DNA from: Chara braunii
Taxonomy: Eukaryota; Streptophyta; Charophyceae; Charales; Characeae
Assembly: GCA_003427395.1 (NCBI GenBank)
Contig: BFEA01000059.1
Span: 2,472,636 to 2,536,635 of the forward strand
DNA: 64,000 bases
Reading direction: 5' to 3'
A model generated the notes under the pieces. The model had not been told where the DNA came from and did not search any database. It saw only the letters and a program-made list of their open reading frames with translations. Each line of letters opens with the position of its first letter. Positions within the stretch are counted from its first letter, which is position 1. The translations under genes and the position numbers were made by a program. Shown here piece by piece: positions 55,414 to 64,000 of this stretch.

Positions 55414-55527
55414 CACTTTCTGTCCATTGAGAAGCTCCTTGGCGAGGATCGACGAAAGGCGCCCTAGCATGTGGTGTCGCGCATCCACCACCACCACCTT
55501 CGCGCATACGCCTGAACCAGTCACCAT
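55414..55527 (-). CDS. RPL13A: 60S ribosomal protein L13a (uL13), exon 1
   Basis: Codes for the first 38 residues: [38 protein letters not shown], the typical eukaryotic uL13 start. The initiator ATG is at 55527-55525 in the context GCAGCCATGG. The exon ends AAAGTG before GTGAGT. Upstream on the minus strand is a C/T-rich leader (around 55540-55620), as in many ribosomal protein genes. The promoter should lie above 55630; no clear TATA box is seen. Confidence 0.95.
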
Positions 55528-55930
55528 GGCTGCAGACTTGTCGCCGCTGCGTGACTCTGGGCTAGGGTGGAGAGGAGGGGAGGAGCAGAGAGAAAGGCGT
55601 GTCGGCGAAAAGGAAAGGGACGGCTGTTGGTAGGCCAAATATTGGAAAAACACTTTCCGCCTGGACAAGTCCGGCGATACGCGACCGGTCCCAAGCAGGG
55701 GAAGGAGATAGGAGACGAGGAAAACCAAACTAATCAACCTTCTGCGTGGCGACCTTCGACCGGATGGATAGCCGGTCTGCCTGGCAGATGGCCCTCGGAC
55801 TTTTCTGCCCCTACCCGGTAGTGCCGGGAAAACCAGCGAGCACGGAAACTATGACGGGACGACGAGCATGGGAGCCTCGTTGGGTTCCAAAACCCCTGCT
55901 TTAGCCCACGGCAGATCTGTAAGACTTTTC
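55528..55930 (-). promoter_or_regulatory. RPL13a 5' leader and probable promoter region
   Basis: The minus strand carries pyrimidine-rich CCCTTTCCTTTTCGCC (about 55600-55615) before the start codon, a candidate transcription start of oligopyrimidine type. Limits are inferred. Confidence 0.4.
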
Positions 55931-56050
55931 AGACCGGGCCAAGGTTCTTCAGGTCCGAAGTAACCAAAGTAGCCCACTAAGTTTTCACTCCAGACCAGCC
56001 CGAGGTCCTTCAGGTCCGAAGTGATCACGGTAGCCCACATAGTTTTTCAT
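55931..56050. repeat. Tandem duplication, period 61 bp
   Basis: AGACCGGGCCAAGGTTCTTC (55931) and AGACCAGCCCGAGGTCCTTC (55992), each followed by AGGTCCGAAGT and TAGCCCAC. Confidence 0.9.
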
Positions 56051-57124
56051 GTAAGATGGGGTTCGAGATGTATTCGGAAAAAGGTATCAACCTCCAAGGG
56101 AACGGCATAGAATTCAAACGAACTTGGGTAAGGGCGGTAGCTAAGGGCCTTTTGGAAGCCACATCTTGCATACAATCAACAATTGCTACACTGCCGCAAT
56201 GTTTCCACTTCAATGAATTTATGTCAATGCCCCGTGCCCCTTCATCCCATAACATTGCGTTGTGCATGCAACCGCGATTTTCGGAATTGGTCACCTAAAA
56301 GTACTGAATGCAGTTCTCATTCATCTGATACTAAAAACTACCTTTGAGAAAACGTTGGAAAGGTGCACTAGCGGTTCGTGCCAATGAATGCAACAGATAG
56401 TTACTGCTCTGGTCAAGCAAACGCCTCAAATGTCCATATGGAAGCCTTGATAGAACGACATGATTTGAATTTCGCACGGCGGTTAAACCACCGGTCACCC
56501 TGACGTCAGAAACCTCGGGGGTATCGCTAGTCCCCCTGACGTGTGTCGGAAATTTCAGGGGTACCGGTAGTACAGAGTGAAAATCCAAGCGGGCTTGAAA
56601 AAATAGAATTTTGCAAAAATGCACAAAATCGGCGTAGCAAATATTTGACGGTCATATTTTTTTTTCTGATATCTTTCCCTGAAAAATCACGATCTAATCT
56701 CCGGACCCTCAAATTTGCAGACCTTTTGATTAATTCTTCTGAGCACAAAAAATCGGCAAAGTTGCCGCTTGCAAATGGAAGGATTGGACCCGCCTGTGAC
56801 GAACGGTGGTCGCTGCCCCTCCGTACAACCCGGCCCTAGCTCACCGGGCCGAGGGGTTTCGGGTGGCGGGGGGCTCGGTGGTTTAAATTAACAAGACTCA
56901 AATTCAAAATTCGGATGGGGGCATTAGTGACAACGATCGTAGTATCAAGACCAACACAAATTAGTTAATCGATGAGACAAAAAACTACCTGCCTACAGGC
57001 ATAATCGAGTTAATCCGCTCTCAGTTTTTGGTACGAATCTCTCCCCAAAGCGTCATACAAGAGTTTCGGTCATAAAACAATACAATCCCACGTCGTCTAA
57101 TAAAGGGGAAAACGTAATTTCACT
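56051..57124. other. Non-coding stretch with one dispersed repeat unit
   Basis: 56681-56790 is a unit of the GAAAAATCACGATC family seen at 39457-39940. Otherwise nothing recognised. Confidence 0.5.
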
Positions 57125-57350
57125 ACTCTGGTCAGCTGCATTTGTCGTACCTCGCATAGTCCCTTTCGACAAGACTAGTTATCACGAGGCACTTTTCTCT
57201 TCCCTAAGGAGTTGTAATCATCCTAACGGAGGTGTCCCTACCGAGCTACTAAGTCACGTACGAAAATTACTACATGCATCTAGATTACCCGAGAGCATTA
57301 CTTATTTATTTGTAGTATAGATACACGTGGTTAAAATATTCCTTAAAATA
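57125..57350 (-). mobile_element. SINE-like repeat, copy 3
   Basis: Minus strand: TAGCTCGGTAGGG (57236-57248) as A box and GATTACAACTCC (57208-57219) as weak B box, about 30 bp apart. The alignment with copy 2 runs on to about 57425. Confidence 0.55.
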
Positions 57351-58165
57351 CGAACATCATTTTAGTTTTAAATATTGATTTCCTTAGTACAAAGCTAACA
57401 TCAGTTGACGAGGAATGTTTTAACCAAATGTAAAACCACAAATGATTTTAATCCCTTATATATGACTCGTGGTTTTAACAACAAAACTTGAAAATCATTT
57501 TAACAATTAAGATTTGTACACAATTTTAAAAGGTGGTATCCGTAACAATCAAATATTTGTACATACGTATCTGATCGAGTCAAAATATTGAAATATTCAA
57601 ATAATATATTATACAATCGACAAAGTCGAAACTTAGAGTCGATATGATAATCACGTAATTCAAATAACATTAACGTTAGATAAGATAAAATTAAGCCCTC
57701 GTGATTTAAATCCAGCAAATGAGCAGTTTAACTCGGATGGTTTTAACTTTATGAGTTGATCTATCATGTTATTTATTATATTTTTTTGTAGAATGTGTAT
57801 GCTTAATACCATATGTTTTTTTTCCCTTTATAAGTGTGGATTTGAGCAAATCATGCAATACAAAGTTTCATCCGAATATACATTTCACCCATAAGAAAAA
57901 CAAAACGTATAAAACTTTTAAGTATATTAATTATTTGAACCGTGACTCGAGCTATAAAACGTAATATTACTAAATTTTGAACTTCGTTCACCCACAAGGT
58001 GAAACTATGATTGTTAAACCAACAAATTTTTCATTATGATAAATATAGGTTACAAAAACTCGTTGGTGAAGTACTATATTCTAACAATAAATTGTTTTTA
58101 GAAAGACAAATTCAAGTATGTGTAGAGTAAAGACAAAAATAAAACGAACAATATTGCGACTTTAC
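57351..58165. other. AT-rich non-coding stretch
   Basis: No gene seen. Confidence 0.45.
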
Positions 58166-58170
58166 AAGTA

Positions 58171-58336
58171 TATATATATATATATATATATATATCTGCC
58201 TACGGTTTTACCGGGCAGTTCTGTTTGTGACGATATATATATATCGTCAAATAGAACTGCCCGGTAAACCGTAGGCAGAGAGGGAGAAGTATATATATAT
58301 ATATATATATATATATCGTCACAAACAGAACTGCCC

Positions 58337-58387
<51 letters not shown>

Positions 58388-58440
58388 TCACAAACAGAAC
58401 TGCCCGGTAAAACTGTAGGCAGAGAGAGAGAAAAGGACAA
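58171..58440. repeat. TA microsatellites with four copies of a GC foldback unit
   Basis: CTGCCTACGGTTTTACCGGG (from 58197) pairs with CCCGGTAAACCGTAGGCAG (58260-58278), forming an 80-bp foldback around TATATATATA. Two more arm copies (58316-58339, partial; 58385-58425) stand between TA runs, reading ATCGTCACAAACAGAACTGC. Confidence 0.88.
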
Positions 58441-58456
58441 CAAACGAGGGTATATA

Positions 58457-59199
58457 CAGGGTTGTCGGCGTTCTGGACAGACCGAATGCCCGAACCCGAG
58501 CGCCCGAACGTTGGGGAACCCTTCTCGACACGTTCGGCCGTACGGCCGAAAGCGGACAAAAAAAAAAAAAAAAAAAAAATCCAACACATCAGGGAACAAT
58601 ATGTGTTATGCATAAGAATAAACTAAATAACATTTGCCTCAACGTTACATCAAAATTCTTTACCAAATTTGAAATAAAAATGAGCTACTAAAAATAAATA
58701 ATAATGATAAAAATTAGGGGAAAACAAACGAGAATGAGATTATTGAGGGGGGCGAGCACGTTTTTTACACCACCATCTTTGGCGATTTTTCGTTTTTTTT
58801 TTGCTATGACAAATGCCATGAAAATTTACATACATGTTAGCTTACATAATAGAGAGTTTATAAATAAATTTTTAAAAAATAATATTTTTTTCATGCCCCA
58901 AAATAAAGGAAAAACAAAACGTCAGAAGTGAGAAAAAACAAATTAGCGAGTGGGCAAGGAAGTTTTGACACCACCATCTTTGCTGATTTTACTTTTTTTT
59001 TTTGGCTGAACACAAGAAATTTAAAATTAACAAGGAGATACCTTACATCACAAAAAACTCACACAAAAAAATTCAGAAAAAACTATCAATATTCAGATAC
59101 CAAAATATTTTTTTGCGGGGTCCAAACCCTTTCATGTTCGGGCCGCGTACGGGGACCCGAACGCCCGAATGTTCGGGGGTCAGCTTAGGGGCCTCTGTA
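58457..59199. mobile_element. hAT-like family, copy 1 (right end lost)
   Basis: Starts CAGGGTTGTCGGCGTTCTGG, GC-rich, then an A tract (58559-58579), then an AT-rich body with CACCACCATCTTTGGCGATT twice, and a GC-rich tail (ACGGGGACCCGAACGCCCGA). The last ~20 bp are replaced by TATATAG. Non-coding. Confidence 0.72.
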
Positions 59200-59207
59200 T
59201 ATAGATA

Positions 59208-59270
59208 TCAATATATATATATATGTTTGCGACGATATATATATATCAATATATCTATATATATACATAC

Positions 59271-59318
<48 letters not shown>
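59208..59318. repeat. TA microsatellite
   Basis: Interrupted TA array between hAT-like copies 1 and 2. Confidence 0.95.
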
Positions 59319-59320
<2 letters not shown>

Positions 59321-59399
59321 TAACCGGCGTTCGGGACGGGCCGAACACCCGAACCCGAACGCCCGAACGTATGGGACCCCTTAGGGATGCGTTCGGCCG

Positions 59400-59430
<31 letters not shown>

Positions 59431-60036
59431 ATTAAAAAAATATGAAAACAAAATACGTTATATAGAAAAATAAATTAAACAAGATTTGCCTGAGCATTAC
59501 ATCCGAATTCCTTATCAAATTTGAAAAAAAAAAAAATACTGAAAATAAATATTAATAATAAAAATAAAAAGAGAATTAAATTTAGTGAGTGCGATAGCAT
59601 ATTTTCGACACCGCCATCTTTGGCGATTTTTTTTTCTTTTCTTGGCATAGCTAAATGCCATGAAAATTTACAGATGTGTACTTCACATAATACAAAAGCC
59701 ACTAAAAAAGTTTCAAAAAAAAATAATAATAATTAGACCCCGAACTAAAGTGAAAACAAAAAGTAAAAAGTGAAAAAATATGAGGACACCGCTATCTTTG
59801 GCGATTTTTAATTCTTATTTGGCTTAGCCAAATGACTTGAAAATTTACAGATGTGTACCTCACGTCATAGAGAACTTACAAAAAAACATGCAGAAAAAAA
59901 TAATTATTTTTAAACCCCGAAATATTTTTTGGCAGGGTCCGAACGTCGTCGGGTTCAGACCCCATACGGAACCCCGAACGCCTGTACGTACGAAGGTCTG
60001 CCCGGGGACCTCCGTATGTACGGGCTGGTGAAATTG
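59319..60036. mobile_element. hAT-like family, copy 2 (in TA repeat)
   Basis: Same architecture as copies 1 and 3: ACCGGCGTTCGGGACGGGCC, A tract (59400-59427), two CATCTTTGGCGATTTTT blocks, GC-rich end GTACGAAGGTCTGCCCGGGG. It is flanked by TA repeats, so any TATATATA duplication is hidden. Confidence 0.72.
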
Positions 60037-60054
60037 TATATATATATATATATA

Positions 60055-61158
60055 AGTTTTCTCACTTCTTTGATTTCATGTGACAAAATGCAATGGAATA
60101 AAATAAATTTTATAATTATCATCTGCACACAATTTTTTTTTAATTCAGAAGGATGTCCAAACATTTTTTAACTAAACATGAACTTATTGCAATTTATAAG
60201 GAACATCCTCGGTCAAACGTTTTTTCCATGTGACATTCAAAAATAAAATAGGGTCAAACAAACTATGGGTTCACTCATAAGTGGAATGCTATAGTCTGGT
60301 AGGTGGCATAGCTCAATGAATAAAGTCTGGTGGGTGACTTGCGGACGTTGACTGATGCAAACCACTTACACACCAATAGTGCAAATGATATTTGACTTGG
60401 TCGTAAATTCGTGCATTGTGTTGGTTAGTTACAGGTTCGAATTGCGTTGGCGGAAATTGACATTTCAAATATTACCCCTTTGCACGTCGAAAAACATCGA
60501 ATGACATAACCACTTGCAGACTAGGTTATGAGGGTCCGAAAGATTGGGGGACGAGGAGGGTGGGTTCAATTGCTGAGAGTTGGAACGGAAGATCGAGATA
60601 TGTTGTTCTTCTAACAGGTGCGATTGAGTATTTTTTTTATCGATAGGCGACAGTCGTGCACGAAGTCACTGTCAACAGGTTGTCGTAAAGGTTTAAGCTC
60701 GCGTTTGAGTTTGAATGTGGTACACTCTGTTGCCAACAATTGAAGAGTGTTGATATAATAAATACCTCAACGTATATATGGTAAAACTTGACTTTTGTAC
60801 TTGAATATTTTATGTATGATGAACGAGCTTACTTCGCGCACATGCACAATGAAATTTGACATAACCACTTTTGTGTCATACATCCTCCTTGACATGACAT
60901 TTGTCCTCTGTCACAACCATATGACAATAAGAAGGGCGGAAAAAAATACAGTATAAGTCAAAAATTCTCATCGAATAAAAAATGATGAACCATGAACTGC
61001 CTCTCTTGAAAAGTAAAAAAAAAAATACCTAAGCTAAGTACTTCGGGCAATTTAATGAAACCGAATCTCGTTGTGTTATACGACGTTAAAATTCAAATCG
61101 TCCGGATGTTTGTTTGACTATAATCTCAATAGTTAAAAGTAGTTTATGTCGCATCTAC
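60055..61158. other. AT-rich stretch, no gene seen
   Basis: GGCATAGCTCAATGAATAAA (60306-60325) resembles a tRNA A-box region and AGGTTCGAATTGCG (60431-60444) a B box, but they are about 120 bp apart, too far for a tRNA; a SINE remnant is possible. Confidence 0.4.
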
Positions 61159-61873
61159 CAGGGTTGTCGGCGTTCGGGATGGGCCGAACGACCGAACCCG
61201 AACGCCTGAACGTTCAGCAACCCCTCTCGACACGTTCGGTCGTTTCGTTGAACGAGGACAAAAAAAAAAACAAAGAATTCTAAAAAATCTGAAAAAATAT
61301 ATGTTATACAACAAAATTAACTAAACAACATTTGCCTCAACGTTACATCCAAATTCTCTACCAAATTTGAAATAAAAATACTAAAAATTAGAAAACTTAA
61401 AACGAGAATGAAATTATAGAGTAGGCGAGCATTTTTTTAACACCGCCATCTTTGATGGTTTTTCAATTTTTTTTTGTTGTGACAACTGCCATTAAAATTT
61501 GTATATGTGTATCTTACATAATAGTATTTTGTTTCAAGCCCCGAAATAAAAGAGAAACAAAAAGTGAAAAAGGTAGAAAAAACAAATTAGTGAGTGGGCT
61601 AGCAAGTTTTGACACCACCATCTTTGCCGATTTTTCATTTTTGTTTTGCTACACAGAATAGCTTCAAAATTAAGAGGGAGATGCCTCACATCACAAGGAA
61701 CTCACATAGGAACTCACATAAAATTTTCAGAAAAACATAATAATATTTAGGTGTCAAAATATGTTTTTGCAAGGTCCGAACCCCTTCAAGTTCGGGCCTT
61801 GTACGGGGACCCGAACGCCCGAACGTTCGGGGGTCCGCTTAAGGGCCTCCGTACGTTCGGCCTGACAAACCTG
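61159..61873. mobile_element. hAT-like family, copy 3 (complete, 715 bp)
   Basis: Starts CAGGGTTGTCGGCGTTCGGG and ends CGTTCGGCCTGACAAACCTG: inverted ends CAGGGTTGTC / GACAAACCTG with two mismatches. An 8-bp duplication with one difference flanks it (GCATCTAC 61151-61158; GCATCCAC 61874-61881). The 8-bp duplication plus CAGGG start are typical of hAT. No transposase frame, so it is non-autonomous. Confidence 0.85.
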
Positions 61874-61979
61874 GCATCCACCATATTATAAAGAGTAGAG
61901 ACGAGTGAAATGGCATAATTAAAATAACGACAATATTTCGGCAAATTTATTTTTCGACTACTTAACTCAAATAACAACC

Positions 61980-62255
61980 TAAAATATAAAATGAGTAAAT
62001 TGCATAAAGATCACAATCTCGAATAAGTTAAGTATGAGGAAAATAGTTATACTAACAATGAGGACAAACTAAGTGTCAACAATGGGTGAAAACACAGATG
62101 AAGAATGACTTAAATAATAATCTAAAATACAAAAAGAGTAAATTTGATATAAATAATAATCTCGAATAATTTAAGTATGAGAAAAATAGTTATACTAACA
62201 ATAAGGACAGACTAAGTGTCAACAATGGTCGAAAATATAAATAAAGAATGACTCA
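61980..62255. repeat. Tandem duplication, period about 141 bp
   Basis: AAAATAGTTATACTAACAAT, GACTAAGTGTCAACAATGG and AAGAATGACT occur in both units. Confidence 0.9.
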
Positions 62256-63926
62256 TATTAGAGAATCCTTAAAAATAATATTCACATACTGAAAACTAAG
62301 AAATCTCAATGACATCGCATTATCCCATATCACCTCCACGTGTATCCTCACTGTCTCAATCGATTTTTCAATAGTCATAAGTATCGAAAGAGTCAGTTTA
62401 AAACCAACCCTTGTGTACATAGTATCCTCACTAGTCAAAATGTATAGTACAAGTCCAAAACTAATTTCATGTCACCTCTCGTGTGTCCAACAAACTCGTT
62501 TATAATGGATGAAGAAAATAAAATATCTAATATGTTACTCGATTCCACAATAATCGTTAGTGTCGGAAGAGTGGGTTTCAAACAACAAAAAAAATTCCCA
62601 AAATTGAATAATCATTCTAGAGTAAAATTACATTCTAAATTTTAAATTTTCATTTTATCTTAAAAAATGTCATTCCAATTTTAAACTTTTCCGTCTTACT
62701 TGAAAACTTTCCTTCCAAGAATGAGGTATCCCTTCTTATTTGAACTGCATGCTAGAGATAAAATAAAAGTCTGGATGTGATTATGAAATATTTTAATTGG
62801 ACTGTCATTCTAAGTAAGGATTTTCAGTCATAAATACGTTAATCCAATCTAAGTTAGACTTTACTTGTTGTAGTAGAATGAAAGTCTAATTAAAATATTT
62901 TATAAACTCGTTCAGATTTTCATTTCATCTTGAACAAATAGATGTAGTTGGAAGACAAAACTCATATTTAGACGGGAACTTATCAAATTAAATTGAAAAT
63001 TTTAGAATTTGATAAACATTGGAATGATAATTTATAAATATGAAGGATTTTTTTTTTATGGAATGTTTTTTCAACTTTCATTTCTCATGGGAATATTTTT
63101 GTTGAATGAATCCCTGTGTGCACAATGGTCAAATATGAAATCTATGAAAGAAAAAAAAATAGTCTGGATACATAATATTAGTGAAAAACTGGTTTTACGT
63201 TTTTTCTCAAGTGTCCGAAACACTCATATAAAATTTAATGGGAAAAAAATTAAAGTAGTGAAAAAGTTGAAACTAGCATAAAATTAATGAAAAAAAATAA
63301 AACAGTGAAAAAACATAACTTTATTTACAATCATTACTCTTATATATGACATTTTTCAAAAGGTGTCAATGATATAAAACCTCATATTATTACTCACCGA
63401 TGACCTAAAAGCATAAATTTACAATCATTTACATGTTAAAAATTAGTTTTTTTAGTTAGAAACGACCTTGAACAATTGCACATTTATCCTATAACTGCAA
63501 TTTCATATGATCATTGACTTTTGTTTGGAAGAATAAGAAACACTCTTAGTTATGTATATATGTAAAAGTTAATCTGCTCTACATATGTTTTCAATTATAA
63601 AAAAAGCTCTCACTAAGATTGAAGTGAGGAATGACACAATTCATGAGTCAATAATTGTCGCATAGACCCTAAGATGAGATCAACCATGGTAAGTCAAAAT
63701 ATATTGAAAATGTTACATGACAAATGAAATATTTATATCAATATATCACTTTATGATAATTAAGTATAAAATAATTTATTACATTAAAATGTATATAATA
63801 AATATTTTAATTAAATAATGATGAATTATAATATATACTTGTAAAACCTTAGGCTTGGAAGAGTTTGAGTTAGGTCTGATAAGAGAACGCTACCTAAAAA
63901 TTCAAAATATAAACTACGGTTTTACA
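62256..63926. other. AT-rich stretch, no gene seen
   Basis: A diverged duplication lies at about 62324-62585 (ATCACCTCCACGTGT / GTCACCTCTCGTGTG). The frame at 63009-63281 is AT-driven. Confidence 0.5.
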
Positions 63927-64000
63927 TTGCGTTGCACCCTGTTCGCGTTCGCCTGCGAATGCGAACACGTTCGCCCAAACGTGTTCGGGCATGAAAATCT
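63927..64000 (+). mobile_element. Start of a second GTTCGCG hAT-like element (cut by window end)
   Basis: Matches the left end of the 37452-38477 element over the available 74 bp: TGCGTTGCAC, TGTTCGCGTTCGCC, GCGAACACGTTCGCCC, AACGTGTTC. Confidence 0.75.

Noticed and set aside
60306-60444. tRNA gene from A-box and B-box words
   Set aside because: The boxes are about 120 bp apart and the cloverleaf does not form; at best a SINE remnant.

Overview
This is nuclear DNA of a eukaryote and is almost entirely repeats. A green-lineage genome (land plant or streptophyte alga) is the best fit. The one host protein gene is a split 60S ribosomal protein L13a gene whose protein looks plant-like. The LINE carries the C-terminal zinc-binding (zf-RVT) region usual in plant LINEs, and one retroelement has a primer site matching the 3' end of plant initiator Met-tRNA. 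The species itself cannot be fixed from the sequence. Two long N gaps (23258-23453, 34318-34382) and single Ns (35395, 42375) mark it as a draft assembly.

Layout. 1-3.3 kb: a nest of small inverted-repeat elements with 3-bp target duplications, plus a U6 snRNA-like sequence joined to a 5S rRNA-like sequence. 5.2-11.6 kb: a decayed LINE (ORF1, endonuclease, RT, zf-RVT, poly-A). About 710 bp of its endonuclease is flipped and the RT active site reads FANN. It abuts, and probably interrupts, a minus-strand gypsy-type gag (11590-12247) with its primer site at 12382-12394. 12.4-20 kb: non-coding repeats, including a SINE-like element with tRNA-type promoter boxes, diverged 590-bp repeats, three 121-bp repeats, an array of ten hairpins with a constant core and covarying stems (15539-16358), and a minus-strand LTR. 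20.0-21.6 kb: a frameshifted minus-strand ORF with a zinc knuckle. 23-28 kb: a GGCCTG-rich dispersed repeat, a broken plus-strand gypsy gag/protease/RT-start, and an LTR matching the one near 19.6 kb in the opposite orientation. 28.3-28.8 kb: an 84-bp-arm palindrome with extra direct copies. 29-36 kb: microsatellites, three unrecognised ORFs (31.9-33.2 kb) and a second GGCCTG-rich repeat. 36.8-38.9 kb: a second SINE-like copy and a hAT-like element with a perfect 8-bp target duplication inside another inverted-repeat structure. 39-50 kb: tandem duplications and a further hAT-like element. 50.8-55.5 kb: RPL13a on the minus strand with one 4.06-kb intron. 56-64 kb: AT-rich DNA with a third SINE-like copy, three copies of a ~715-bp hAT-like family, TA-repeat foldbacks, and the start of another element at the window edge.

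Only RPL13a looks like a working protein gene. The rest is a layered record of transposition. Classes I, hAT-like, Harbinger-like and SINE-like were assigned from target-duplication length, termini and protein motifs, with no database search.
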